Positions 1-8,191 of a stretch of DNA of 46,687 nucleotides are shown here, piece after piece. Numbering within the stretch: the first letter of the stretch is position 1; every line of letters begins with the position of its first letter. This DNA comes from a virus: the IMG/VR virus record IMGVR_UViG_3300009173_000020, positions 1 through 46,687 of that record; one strand, written 5' to 3'. A program made the position numbers and the translations under genes. The notes below the pieces were generated by a model. It searched no databases, was not told the origin of the DNA, and saw only the letters and a list, made by a program, of their open reading frames with translations.

Positions 1-1
1 C

Positions 2-553
2 CGCGGCACCGTCGGTATCGAATCTGCGCACACGGCGACCGCCATCAACATCGAGGTACTTTATTGGACGGGCCATTGTGACGGGACGAACACATGGAAA
101 GGGCGAATCGCCCAGATTTGCGGCGTCCATGAGCTAGGAGAGCCCGACGGGGGCATCCCCCCCTGGTCGAAAAACCATGTGGACTTCGTTAATCACGCGG
201 CGGGGTCGCTCTATCTAAAGGAAGTCCACATCACAATGGCCGCGGGCGGGCTCAATGCAGCGGCTATAGCAGCCGCGAACCTCGACGCTTACGATTTTGC
301 AATTATGGTGGGCTCAAAGGCGCTTTGGGTGAATAATGCCCAGGGTGTTTTGTTGCAGGTCACAGGTTCCCCCGCCAATAGCCACGAACCCATGTTATTG
401 AGCGCGGTCAATCTGAATCACGAGATTCCAAAAAATCACATTCTCAGTGTGCGGTGCGTGGACTCGCCCCTAAAGGACGATGACGTATCAGGGCTGGGGC
501 ATGGGCTCAGCGTAACGCTGAAACTACACCGTAAAGCCGGGGATGGTGTCTAA
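2..553 (+). CDS. Virion/tail-region protein, 5'-truncated by the window edge
   Basis: The frame is open from base 2 with no stop until TAA at 551-553, so the gene starts upstream of the window; a GTG at 179 is only an internal candidate. The visible 183 residues are rich in Gly, Ala, Val, Asn and Trp with no membrane segment and no enzyme motif, as in beta-rich virion proteins. The stop overlaps the next start (TAATG at 551-555), which indicates translational coupling to the repeat-bearing structural gene downstream. I do not recognise the family. The structural role is inferred from position at the head of a run of tail or adhesin-like genes that leads into the lysis cassette. Confidence 0.6.
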   Translation, partial: RGTVGIESAHTATAINIEVLYWTGHCDGTNTWKGRIAQICGVHELGEPDGGIPPWSKNHVDFVNHAAGSLYLKEVHITMAAGGLNAAAIAAANLDAYDFAIMVGSKALWVNNAQGVLLQVTGSPANSHEPMLLSAVNLNHEIPKNHILSVRCVDSPLKDDDVSGLGHGLSVTLKLHRKAGDGV

Positions 554-2337
554 TGAAAACCTTAGTTGCCCATGATAGCACCAATGTCTTTACCCCGGTA
601 GGCGACGGTGTCCTTCGTTGGAAAGTATCCACCGCCGAAGTCGCCACCGCTACGGGTCTCACCACCTGGACACTGATGACGCCCCCCGTGGACGTTGTCC
701 TAGTGGATGCCTGGGTGGATATTGTCACGCCGTTTGGGCTTTCCAACCTCCGTGTGAGCTTGGGTGACGCGGACGGTGACGACTCTTTCCTTTTGCCGGT
801 ACAGGTCGGCTCTGCCTCTGCGGCGGGCCGAATTGCGCTGACCGCGGCTGAAAAAGGCCAGAAGCTAGGCGACCACCGGACGGGCCTGGTTAAAACCGCG
901 CTCACTGCCACCGTCGACACGGGCGGGACCGCTTCGGCGGGGGAATTTCACATTTTTGCAAAATTTGTGGAAATCTCTGTACCTGACCACGCGCTTGCGG
1001 GTTTCACAACCACCGCGGGCACCCCCGCGGGATACATCGGAACCGCGGCAGGCGCGGCATCAGGGGCGTGGAACATTAGCCCCAATGGTTCAACGACGGA
1101 TCCCATCGCTGCGGGCGAAACGCTGACAATTACAGGGGACGGGTCCACCGCTTCCACCGCGTATAACTCGGACACTAACACTATGACTGTGAGCGCAGCC
1201 GCTCAGAGTTGGACTGTGACCGACGGATCTGCTTCGGAAGCTATCGCCAACGGCGACACGCTAAAAATCACGGGGGCGGGCGCTACGAGCACCGCGTATG
1301 ATTCCGCTACAAACACCCTGACCGTCACCTCCAGCTCTGCGGGCACTACCACCTGGACAGCGACCGATGGGACAGTCACCAGCGGCGTGGCCGATGGCGA
1401 TACGCTGAAAATCACGGGGGGTGGGACTACAACATCAGCATTCGATTCGGCCACCAAAACATTTACAATCTCATCTACCGCGGCTCCCCTCCAAGGAATC
1501 ACCGCGACCGATGGCCTTGCTCTGACTGGATCGTCCACAAATCCCCAAGTCGAGATTGACGACATTGGCGCAACGAACCTGGTTTTGGCCAGGGACGACG
1601 GCACAAGTCTCGCAGCTTCCCTCGCTAAAACAGACCAAATCATGGTCAACCTGGCCACAGGCGCACCCCAGAGCGACCAACTCCACCGCTTTAGCCTGCA
1701 AGCGGCTGTCGAGAAAGTTACGTTCATTGAGCCCGCGTCCAGCAATTCGTTCTCGTTTGACCGTGGGCATTGGGGCGCAACGTCTAACTATATCACGTAT
1801 TTCTTAGCTCCTACGTCAAGCGCAGGGCATAGGGGCACCGCCGCACAGTTGGGCCATACTGCCTGCCAAAACTTCGAGGGGTCCGGCGTGGGCACCGCGC
1901 TGGCCAACGATATTGTACTTAATGCACATTGGCACATCCCTATATCGGATAAGGTTATGGATTTGGCCGCGGCGGATCTAACCTCCGTTTGGGTAGGGGC
2001 GACCGATAGCGGCATCGGGGGGAGCGCGATTAACACGCTCCTAACCTTTGACCTGTCTCTTTACGCAGACGCAACAGCCGCGGTTCTTCTCGCGGAAAAA
2101 ACCGGCCAGTCGCTAACCCTCACATCTACTAGCCCGCCCCTTTTGCAAAAAGTCACCCTTGCGACAAGCGATCTAACATCGGCAGGGGTGGCCTGGGCCG
2201 GTCCTACGGGAGAGCCTTCCCTACTAGTCGTCGTCAACTTCAGAATGGTGGCATCCGGCACGTCTCCTTTTGGGTCAGGGGATATTATCCACCTGGATGA
2301 GCACGCCATCGCATGGCCAACTAGGACACTCGGGTAA
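553..2337 (+). CDS. Tail/fibre structural protein with Ig-like repeats
   Basis: 594 residues. Roughly residues 190-320 carry three tandem units of about 40 residues with the pattern W-T-x-T-DG, GDTLKITG, a Ser/Thr/Ala-rich turn, YDS or FDS, and T-x-TVS. These are beta-sandwich-like repeats common in phage tail fibres and adhesins. The N-terminal 150 residues look like an all-beta attachment domain, and the C-terminal 200 residues a separate globular domain. No catalytic motif is seen. ATG 553 overlaps the upstream TAA, and the TAA at 2335-2337 overlaps the next ATG. The same GDTL-x-(I/F)-(T/V)-GG signature recurs in the fibre-like genes at 31766 and 33376. Structural role is well supported; the exact position in the virion is unknown. 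Confidence 0.7.
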   Translation: MKTLVAHDSTNVFTPVGDGVLRWKVSTAEVATATGLTTWTLMTPPVDVVLVDAWVDIVTPFGLSNLRVSLGDADGDDSFLLPVQVGSASAAGRIALTAAEKGQKLGDHRTGLVKTALTATVDTGGTASAGEFHIFAKFVEISVPDHALAGFTTTAGTPAGYIGTAAGAASGAWNISPNGSTTDPIAAGETLTITGDGSTASTAYNSDTNTMTVSAAAQSWTVTDGSASEAIANGDTLKITGAGATSTAYDSATNTLTVTSSSAGTTTWTATDGTVTSGVADGDTLKITGGGTTTSAFDSATKTFTISSTAAPLQGITATDGLALTGSSTNPQVEIDDIGATNLVLARDDGTSLAASLAKTDQIMVNLATGAPQSDQLHRFSLQAAVEKVTFIEPASSNSFSFDRGHWGATSNYITYFLAPTSSAGHRGTAAQLGHTACQNFEGSGVGTALANDIVLNAHWHIPISDKVMDLAAADLTSVWVGATDSGIGGSAINTLLTFDLSLYADATAAVLLAEKTGQSLTLTSTSPPLLQKVTLATSDLTSAGVAWAGPTGEPSLLVVVNFRMVASGTSPFGSGDIIHLDEHAIAWPTRTLG

Positions 2338-2951
2338 TGCGGGGGTATGGCTCACCTTCGGGCGGTGACGGCTCGGTCTTCGGGATGTCCACCACGGTTG
2401 CCCAGGATTGGGGCTATGGGGACCCTAGCAGCGGGATCGTTAACCCTGATTACCTTGACTTAGGGTATGGTTCTATCCGCCCGTCTAGGTATCACGCGGT
2501 AGTACTCAATCCAGGGCTTTCCGTCATGCCCGATGATGGCGGTGTGCTTATACAGTTGCGTATGGGGCAATGGCCAGGCAACGACGCCGTGAGGGGCAGT
2601 GCTCGCAGCGGGCCATTCCTGGTGCGATGTGTTAATTCGGCAACGGGCGATGTGTACCCAAAAGATATGTTCGGGTGTCACGCGGGACGGGTAGGTAAAG
2701 AGTGGGAGTGTGAGACGGATCTACGCCATGAGATCCTAAGTTTTGCACTACCTCCACTGCCTCCCGCCGAATATGATTTCACGATTGGCTACGGGGGGGC
2801 AGGGTTTCCCCACACGATCACCGTCCCTAGAGCTATCCGGGTCATCTACCGCGGGCGTTCTTCTGTAACTTTTGCCGGAAGGGAGGCGCTCCCTACTCGA
2901 TTTTCTGCGGGTGCGCGGAGTCCCCGCCTCACCGATCTCCAGGGGAAGTAA
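2337..2951 (+). CDS. Hypothetical structural protein of the tail cluster
   Basis: 204 residues. The N-terminus is Gly/Ser/Tyr-rich (repeated GYG-type words in residues 3-45). It is followed by a beta-rich central part (residues 50-175) containing a few cysteines, and a basic C-terminus. There is no signal peptide, membrane helix or known enzyme motif. The start ATG overlaps the previous stop (TAATG) and the next gene begins two bases after the stop, so it is co-translated with its neighbours. A virion role is inferred from the operon only; I do not recognise the family. Confidence 0.6.
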   Translation: MRGYGSPSGGDGSVFGMSTTVAQDWGYGDPSSGIVNPDYLDLGYGSIRPSRYHAVVLNPGLSVMPDDGGVLIQLRMGQWPGNDAVRGSARSGPFLVRCVNSATGDVYPKDMFGCHAGRVGKEWECETDLRHEILSFALPPLPPAEYDFTIGYGGAGFPHTITVPRAIRVIYRGRSSVTFAGREALPTRFSAGARSPRLTDLQGK

Positions 2952-2953
2952 CT

Positions 2954-3559
2954 TTGGCACTCGCAATCACAGGTACTCAATGGATTAATGTAACGACGGT
3001 AGATGTATCGTTCAATGGGGCAGTTGATCCCGAAGTCGCGGGACGGCCCAATGCTTGGTCCGTCGCTGCGACCGCTCCCGCTCCCGCGGTCACTATCTAC
3101 GGTACAGCGGTGAAGACGGGAGGGCTTACGGTCGCCGTTCGCATTGGCCCCGCGGCGATTCCGGGTGCTGCATACACAATATCTTGTGACATCGACGGGA
3201 ACACCATATCCGTTCTCACCACAGCGACGCCCACACTTCCTGTTATTCCGTCGCCCGAGTGGACGCACGGGCTTTTGCGTTCAATAACAGGCGCTTTCGG
3301 GGAGGCGGTACAGCGGTTTAACGGTAAGCCGCAGACGCTTGTTTGCTCTCCGCTAAAACCCGGAGACACGTCTATGTACGTCGAGTCAACTCTAGGATTC
3401 CCGCCCGTGGGTAGCTTGATCCTGCAAGGAAATAGATATACTTATGGGAGCGTCTCACCTATGGCTTTCAAGGGAATCGGGACATCTTCGCCGCAGTTTT
3501 TAACGGTCGCGCCTCGTGCGCTTGTGAGTTTCGATGTTAGATCCCATCTCCCAGACTGA
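2954..3559 (+). CDS. Hypothetical structural protein of the tail cluster
   Basis: 201 residues from a TTG start two bases after the upstream TAA. No ATG or GTG lies close to the in-frame 5' end, and a weak AGGGGAA sits about 7 bases upstream. Residues 1-90 (opening ALAITGTQWINVTTVDVSF) look like one beta-sandwich of Ig or fibronectin type. The C-terminal part contains a region (about residues 140-190) resembling an adhesin-like beta barrel. No enzymatic motif is visible. The 3' end overlaps the next gene by 26 bases. The virion function is inferred from context. Confidence 0.6.
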   Translation: MALAITGTQWINVTTVDVSFNGAVDPEVAGRPNAWSVAATAPAPAVTIYGTAVKTGGLTVAVRIGPAAIPGAAYTISCDIDGNTISVLTTATPTLPVIPSPEWTHGLLRSITGAFGEAVQRFNGKPQTLVCSPLKPGDTSMYVESTLGFPPVGSLILQGNRYTYGSVSPMAFKGIGTSSPQFLTVAPRALVSFDVRSHLPD

Positions 3560-5582
3560 GAGTGCATACCGCGACACCCTCATTGCAAAAGCACAGGGAC
3601 ACGGGTTTGATGCGCTCGCAAGACACTATAGCTTCCCGCGGCTCGCGTCCATCTCCCGAAAGTATTGGCGGCGGGCGCTACTGGCGCTGGTATTTGGCCA
3701 CAAAGGCACCTTGGGTACTACATTCGCGGTCTTAGAAGCGATATTCGACTTCTTCGCGGAGCCGCGAATGGTACACAGAGTCTCGGTTGATCCCGCAAAG
3801 CCCACCGCATTAACTCACTTGGACGCCTTCGCCGTGGGAGGGGCTCCTGGATGGCATTGCGGACACACAGGCCGCTTTCTAAGGTGCCTATCCCCGCCTT
3901 ACCTTGACAAGCTCTACTACTCGGAGCATCTCTCAGAAGGCAAGCTCTATCTGAGCGGCGTAACCACAAGCTACTGGACCGCCGCTGATTTTTCTGATGC
4001 AGATGATGAGGCAATCCTCCAGTTCAAAATACTACCTTTCACGTTCAGAGAACCGCAGCCTGGCCCCCCCTGGCTTGACGGTACAAATGATCGCGGTGAG
4101 CCGTGGCATCCCATCCGTCAACAACTCAATTTACCGGGAGGCGACGAGGGATTTCGCACGGCAGATACAGCACGATTCGAGATATTTATTGATGAGTTTA
4201 TTTGGCCGCTGCCCGCTACATATCTGCAAGCTGATGGCACTATAGATCGTACCGTTGCCGCGCCTGGGCAACCCTACGGCGGGCATATCATGGATCTCGT
4301 CGCAGCCGCCAACGACCCCGCTATCCCTGAGTCGGGCGACCCTCGCGGGGAGGGGCCACATCCTATCTATTTCTCATCCGGGACCATCGGAGCTGAGTTT
4401 TTCAACGCGCTCTTAGACACGATCCTTGCGAGCGGTGTATGGATGGACAGCGTTGTCTTTCCTTGGTGCGACGAGCCAGGAGCGAATGTTTTTGATCCCA
4501 TCTTTGACCTGGATGCGACCAAGGACAACGAAGTTAATGCGGGTCGTCTGCAAATGCTCCCCGGTTTTGGAGACAGAGCTGCTCAAGAGCACCCTTGGGA
4601 CTTTCAAAACCATGGCCTCCCTCGGAATTGGGATCCCGACAGAGACATCAATAATTTCCCAGAGAATGGCGCTCTCACAAGCGCTAATATCGGAGGGCTC
4701 GACGGCTTTACTCAGGTGTACGCCTACGACCAGCACATCTACTTCTTTGTGAGTACCCGCAATTACGACTTGTGGAACGGCTTTGTGTTCTTCCCCGAGC
4801 CCCCGCGGTCAAGTTGGCCATGGGGCGGAATGGACATGCGGGACGATGCCGACGGAATTTTCAGCGCGACCAGCGCCACTACCTTTGATTACACCATTGA
4901 CGGCGACACTACGAGTTTCTCTTGGGCGCTCTCCGGTGAGCTGCAACCCAATGGCGCGAGCGCAGCAGGCTATACCGGCACGCCCGTCCCCGGCGATGGT
5001 ACGCTTCTCAATTCCTGGTTAACGGCGCCCAGCTCAAACCCTGAGCACCCGACAATGTATCACATGATCCGAGAAAACGGTGGGCAGGTATGGCACCCTC
5101 ACTTCGAGAATTTTCTTGAGCGGTCCATTCTGCTCGACGTTACCCATAACAACGAAAACACCTTTCACAGAGTAGGCGGGCACGTTCCCGCGGGCATCCG
5201 CCAAGTGATTTTGGGCGCGAATCAAGCGCCCACCGTGCAGGTTGGATATGATAATCAGGCTCTTTGCTGGCGCGTCCCCCGCACTCAGATCGTGAGTTGG
5301 GACCAAGGGCTTGTGCAAGGCGAGAATAAAACGGGCGCAACATTTCGGATCGCGGACAATCAGATCTTTTTACCCCCCGGTCAGGGGACCGGCGTTCTCT
5401 CCGAGACATGGCACATCATCTATAATAACGCATATGCACCGTTGCCCGCGGGGGCTCTTCACGACGACAACGCGAGCGCAATATATGGTGGCCACGCCGG
5501 GATGGGACTACTGCCTGGACGGGCAGACGTGCCGTCCATGGATCTGATAGCTGAAGCCTTTAACGATGCAGGAATCCCATGA
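3534..5582 (+). CDS. Large tail/adhesin protein
   Basis: 682 residues from ATG 3534, overlapping the upstream gene by 26 bases. The N-terminal 80 residues are helical and basic (SAYRDTLIAKAQGHGFDALA, then an arginine-rich turn), which would suit a virion-attachment segment. The remainder is long, aromatic-rich (Trp, Tyr, Phe) and acidic with many Gly/Pro/Asp turns, typical of large beta-structured tail tip or receptor-binding proteins. No hydrolase motif could be identified. It is the last structural gene before the endolysin. Family not recognised; tail fibre or baseplate protein is the best reading, and a host-binding role is speculative. Confidence 0.6.
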   Translation: MLDPISQTESAYRDTLIAKAQGHGFDALARHYSFPRLASISRKYWRRALLALVFGHKGTLGTTFAVLEAIFDFFAEPRMVHRVSVDPAKPTALTHLDAFAVGGAPGWHCGHTGRFLRCLSPPYLDKLYYSEHLSEGKLYLSGVTTSYWTAADFSDADDEAILQFKILPFTFREPQPGPPWLDGTNDRGEPWHPIRQQLNLPGGDEGFRTADTARFEIFIDEFIWPLPATYLQADGTIDRTVAAPGQPYGGHIMDLVAAANDPAIPESGDPRGEGPHPIYFSSGTIGAEFFNALLDTILASGVWMDSVVFPWCDEPGANVFDPIFDLDATKDNEVNAGRLQMLPGFGDRAAQEHPWDFQNHGLPRNWDPDRDINNFPENGALTSANIGGLDGFTQVYAYDQHIYFFVSTRNYDLWNGFVFFPEPPRSSWPWGGMDMRDDADGIFSATSATTFDYTIDGDTTSFSWALSGELQPNGASAAGYTGTPVPGDGTLLNSWLTAPSSNPEHPTMYHMIRENGGQVWHPHFENFLERSILLDVTHNNENTFHRVGGHVPAGIRQVILGANQAPTVQVGYDNQALCWRVPRTQIVSWDQGLVQGENKTGATFRIADNQIFLPPGQGTGVLSETWHIIYNNAYAPLPAGALHDDNASAIYGGHAGMGLLPGRADVPSMDLIAEAFNDAGIP

Positions 5583-5592
5583 GGGGGAGTAA

Positions 5593-6255
5593 GTGAACGA
5601 CGACTTCAAGCGACGATGGAACCTTCGCCAAGTAGAAAGCGGAGTGCTCGAAGGGGATGCTCTGGGCGAGATTATTCGACGCGGAGCACTCGCGGTCCAG
5701 GCCGACGCGGAAATCTTGGCCGATGGTCTTTGCGGGCCGGACACGGTCTCTCAATTGGATCTTGACCGCGACCCCCCGCAAAGCGACGTACCCATACCGC
5801 GAGGACGGCGTGCGGATATTGAGCGCGTGTATGGTACGTTCGACTACGAAGAGAGCGAAGATACCAAGGGCGCGATCATCATAGAGCGGGGGTGGTCCCG
5901 CAGAAACATCGTCAAAGTTGATTTTTTTAACGGGCTTTACACCTACGCGCACAAGCTCGTAGCGCGGGAGATGGCAGAGCTTTTCGAGGCCGCCTGCCTC
6001 AAGTCGGGGTACACCCCTGAAAAAATTTGGAGCTGGGTACCCCGCCACAAGCGGCACGATCCCAAAGCTGGCCTTAGCACACATGCCTGGGGGATAAGCT
6101 TTGACGTTGACAGCGCAAAACATCGGCCCCACACCACCGATGGTCCCCTTTTCAGGTACCCTGCCTGGGCAAAAACTTTTACTGATGCCAATTGGACTTG
6201 GGGCCAGCACTGGACACGATACCCTGACCCTATGCACTTTCAACGCACGAAATGA
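5593..6255 (+). CDS. M15-family (VanY-like) peptidase endolysin
   Basis: 220 residues, predicted to cut the peptide part of host peptidoglycan at lysis. Residues 162-171 read STHAWGISFD, the SxHxxGxxxD zinc motif of M15 D-Ala-D-Ala carboxypeptidases, with likely ligands His164 and Asp171. His215 in DPMHF near the C-terminus would be the third ligand. Residues 35-57 (ADGLCGPDTVSQL) resemble a peptidoglycan-binding repeat, so an N-terminal wall-binding segment is likely. The GTG start at 5593 has GAGGGGGA at 5581-5588. There is no signal peptide, so release should depend on the holin-like genes just downstream. Its stop overlaps an out-of-frame ATG at 6252. The only odd point is the reduced wall-binding module. 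Confidence 0.85.
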   Translation: MNDDFKRRWNLRQVESGVLEGDALGEIIRRGALAVQADAEILADGLCGPDTVSQLDLDRDPPQSDVPIPRGRRADIERVYGTFDYEESEDTKGAIIIERGWSRRNIVKVDFFNGLYTYAHKLVAREMAELFEAACLKSGYTPEKIWSWVPRHKRHDPKAGLSTHAWGISFDVDSAKHRPHTTDGPLFRYPAWAKTFTDANWTWGQHWTRYPDPMHFQRTK

Positions 6256-6881
6256 GGACTTCCACCGATGAATACGCCGCCAAACAACCTAAAGCTAGGT
6301 CTAGGGATTGTGGGGACCCTGATCGCCGCCGTAATATCAATGTCAATGTATATCAGCCGAGTCGAGGCCAAGGCCGAAGCAGCCGCCGTCCAAGCCGTCC
6401 AAGCCAACAAGTCCCTGGGCGAGATCACGAAGGAGCTGCACCACCAACGGGAATTGATCGCGCAAATCCAAGGCGATTCTCGCGCTATTTTGCAAATTTT
6501 GCGATTGCGCTCGCCGCAGTAGCTTGCGCTCCGCAAGCATCAACCCCCGCCACGGGGGACGGGCAGGATTCAGCATTCGCGCACGCGCCAGACATCGGGT
6601 CAATCCCCACAGAGCATTGGTATGCGCAGTGGACGCGGGCTAGGTGTTCCGCATGTCCCGATTGCTGCGCCGAGTCCCCCCGTAAAAAGGCACATAAAAA
6701 GGCACATAAAAAGGCGCTCAAGAAACACCACAGGAAAAACCATCGTGACGGCGATCCCTGTATGGTACAACGTGCTCAGTCGGCTCAATTGATCAACGTG
6801 CGGCAGGACTTACAGGTGATCCGCAAATTGATCCGCGAAGACAAAAGGAAACGCAAAAATGCTGGACCCCCAACTGATTAA
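6252..6881 (+). CDS. Candidate outer-membrane lipoprotein (o-spanin-like), start uncertain
   Basis: The maximal frame opens at ATG 6252, but its first 67 codons look like a shadow of the gene at 6268. From about 6453 the frame encodes a lipoprotein signal: an Arg-rich start (RRFSRYF), a hydrophobic run (FAIALAAVA), then a lipobox-like AVAC-AP with Cys encoded near 6523-6534. The mature part is Pro/Thr/Ser-rich, then strongly basic with KKAH repeats from a 12-bp tandem repeat (about 6684-6720), and ends in a charged helix. No ATG, GTG or TTG lies in this frame just before the signal; an ATT at 6453 or coupling to the overlapping gene are the options. Position and lipobox suggest the outer-membrane partner of a spanin pair. 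The start and even expression are unproven. Confidence 0.45.
   Translation: MRTSTDEYAAKQPKARSRDCGDPDRRRNINVNVYQPSRGQGRSSRRPSRPSQQVPGRDHEGAAPPTGIDRANPRRFSRYFANFAIALAAVACAPQASTPATGDGQDSAFAHAPDIGSIPTEHWYAQWTRARCSACPDCCAESPRKKAHKKAHKKALKKHHRKNHRDGDPCMVQRAQSAQLINVRQDLQVIRKLIREDKRKRKNAGPPTD
6268..6522 (+). CDS. Small TM/coiled-coil lysis-cassette protein (inner-membrane spanin-like)
   Basis: 84 residues with one hydrophobic N-terminal segment (about residues 8-29) followed by an Ala/Glu/Lys/Gln-rich helix (residues 31-75) with coiled-coil periodicity. This is the layout of an inner-membrane spanin (Rz type) or of a small holin-associated protein. ATG 6268 has GAGGA at 6254-6258 with a 9-base gap, a well-formed ribosome site. 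A lipoprotein-like frame overlaps its 3' end in the -1 frame, as Rz1 overlaps Rz. A second gene of the same layout lies at 7112. Holin or holin-accessory is the alternative. Confidence 0.65.
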   Translation: MNTPPNNLKLGLGIVGTLIAAVISMSMYISRVEAKAEAAAVQAVQANKSLGEITKELHHQRELIAQIQGDSRAILQILRLRSPQ

Positions 6882-7128
6882 GATCGGCCTGCTCTGTGCC
6901 GTCGCGACATTCGGCATCGTCGAGGCCATCAAGCCCGCAATCCGTAAATTTGCGCCGGACTCCTGGCCACGGCTCGCCGTGCGCTTGGCCGCGCTGGGCG
7001 TGGGGGCTGGCTTTGGCTATCTTATGCTCATGGATTCGAGCGGGGCTTTAGCAGGCTGCGCGGGCGCTGCGCTCAGCTCCACCGTCGTGGGCGTTGTTAA
7101 GAAGTTAATCAGTGCTCGCGCTGCGTAA
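6859..7128 (+). CDS. Holin-like membrane protein
   Basis: 89 residues with two or three hydrophobic segments: about 7-26, 43-60 and 64-82. These are separated by a basic loop (KPAIRKFAPD) and followed by a short C-terminal tail. Size, layout and position beside an endolysin fit a class I or II holin, which would form the inner-membrane lesion that releases the endolysin. ATG 6859 lies inside the end of the lipoprotein-like frame, with AAAAGGAAACG upstream. The next gene's GTG at 7112 overlaps the 3' end by 17 bases. No named holin family can be assigned from sequence alone. Confidence 0.65.
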   Translation: MLDPQLIKIGLLCAVATFGIVEAIKPAIRKFAPDSWPRLAVRLAALGVGAGFGYLMLMDSSGALAGCAGAALSSTVVGVVKKLISARAA

Positions 7129-7438
7129 GGCGTTAACTTGGGTCAAGGGATTGCCGGGGTGGGCGTGGGCCTTGCTGGGCGCATTCGTGCTAGGCGCACG
7201 ATGGCGGCACAGTCGAGACACTGGGAAAATCATTGAGGTTCGCGCAGAACAGGCCGATGCCGAGGCCACCCGCGCCGATGCCGACGCCGACGCGCAGCAT
7301 GAAAAAGCGAAAAGCGAAAAAATAGCTCGTGACGCGCACGAGGTCCGAGAAACCGAGATTGAAAAAGAACAGGATAAGATCATACGTGCGGACCTGGACG
7401 ACTTAGCGGATTTCGTGAATGAGACTTTCGATGATTAA
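7112..7438 (+). CDS. TM/coiled-coil lysis protein (i-spanin-like)
   Basis: 108 residues. A hydrophobic segment at about residues 16-28 (GWAWALLGAFVLGA) is followed by RWRH and a long charged helix (residues 40-100) rich in Ala, Glu, Asp and Lys with heptad-like spacing. This is the classical Rz-type inner-membrane spanin layout. It starts at GTG 7112, overlapping the holin-like gene, and ends 20 bases inside the next gene, a signal-peptide protein. It is the second TM-plus-coiled-coil gene in the cassette. Spanin is the preferred call, unproven. Confidence 0.6.
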   Translation: MLALRKALTWVKGLPGWAWALLGAFVLGARWRHSRDTGKIIEVRAEQADAEATRADADADAQHEKAKSEKIARDAHEVRETEIEKEQDKIIRADLDDLADFVNETFDD

Positions 7439-7874
7439 CGCCATTATCCTCATTGCTCTTCTTACGCCAGGGGCCAGCGGTAACCTATCCGCAGCTCTTG
7501 CCGATGGCGACGGCGACGAAGCATCGGGCCTTTGCACGCAAACTGCGTCTATCTCACGCGGCCAAACTGCGTCTTGCACAGGCATTCTCTGGACAATCCC
7601 ACAAACGCGCCTTGCCCTCTCATGTGCGGGCGCAGACCTCCCAAAATGCAAAAACGATCTACAGCTCGCTAGGGCCTTATCCTCTACGCAATTGGATGCC
7701 TGTACCGCAAAGCTGGCCAACAGTGCCGCCTTGATTACTGCCTATAGGGGGTTGCTCGATGCAGCGACGCCGTTGACACACACCCTCCCTTGGTATCGCT
7801 CAGCTCCCTTCATCGCAGTTTTATCAGCCGCCGCGTTCGCGGGGGGCGTCTATACGGGGGTGGTAGTCTTTTGA
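7419..7874 (+). CDS. Lysis-cassette protein with signal peptide and C-terminal TM segment
   Basis: 151 residues. Residues 1-20 form a hydrophobic signal peptide (AIILIALLTPGASG). A periplasmic region of about 100 residues follows, carrying four or five cysteines. A C-terminal hydrophobic segment lies at about 128-150. A protein with an N-terminal export signal and a C-terminal membrane anchor beside an i-spanin-like gene could be a spanin partner or a unimolecular spanin, but no lipobox is seen. ATG 7419 is taken as the start, with ATG 7431 (GAG about 8 bases upstream) as an alternative. The TGA at 7872-7874 overlaps the next TTG start. Function is inferred from layout and neighbours only. 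Confidence 0.5.
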   Translation: MRLSMINAIILIALLTPGASGNLSAALADGDGDEASGLCTQTASISRGQTASCTGILWTIPQTRLALSCAGADLPKCKNDLQLARALSSTQLDACTAKLANSAALITAYRGLLDAATPLTHTLPWYRSAPFIAVLSAAAFAGGVYTGVVVF

Positions 7875-8191
7875 GATGTCCAAAGTGTGACCACGTCAAA
7901 ACACGTATTTACGACTCACGGCCCGCTCAGGGTGATCCCCGGCATGACGCGACCGCCCGCTTGGGCACCCCTGTCTGGGATTGGTGGGAGCCCCGCGGCT
8001 ATCGCATTCGCAAAAGGGTTTGCGCGGCGTGCCCTCACAAGTTTGCGTCTATCGAAATTGAGATAGCCGACTTGCAGCAAGCCATTAAGCATCTCGAAGA
8101 CATATCAAGCCAGCGGCTCGTGGCCCTGCGCGATCTAGAGTTAGAGAACGATGAGTTGCGGCAGATCATATCGGCGGCACAAGCCACTTGA
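7871..8191 (+). CDS. NrdR-like zinc-ribbon protein without ATP-cone
   Basis: 106 residues from TTG 7871, coupled to the upstream stop by TTGA. Residues 1-60 match the N-terminal zinc ribbon of the ribonucleotide-reductase repressor NrdR: MRCPKC at the start, IYDSRPAQ, then RIRKRVCAACPHKF, with four zinc-binding Cys (3, 6, 51, 54). About 20 extra residues lie between the two Cys pairs. Host NrdR continues into a nucleotide-sensing ATP-cone. Here that is replaced by a short charged helix (residues 62-100) with coiled-coil character. It could bind DNA as a regulator, perhaps at host nrd operators, but no phage reductase gene is in the window. An earlier in-frame start at 7790 would add residues with no NrdR similarity and is rejected. 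Confidence 0.65.
   Translation: MRCPKCDHVKTRIYDSRPAQGDPRHDATARLGTPVWDWWEPRGYRIRKRVCAACPHKFASIEIEIADLQQAIKHLEDISSQRLVALRDLELENDELRQIISAAQAT

Noticed and set aside
1203-1745. 180-residue minus-strand frame over the Ig-like repeats
   Set aside because: Its repeats mirror the plus-strand repeats and it has no start signal.
5560-6243. 227-residue minus-strand frame
   Set aside because: Antisense to the endolysin, whose catalytic motifs are intact.
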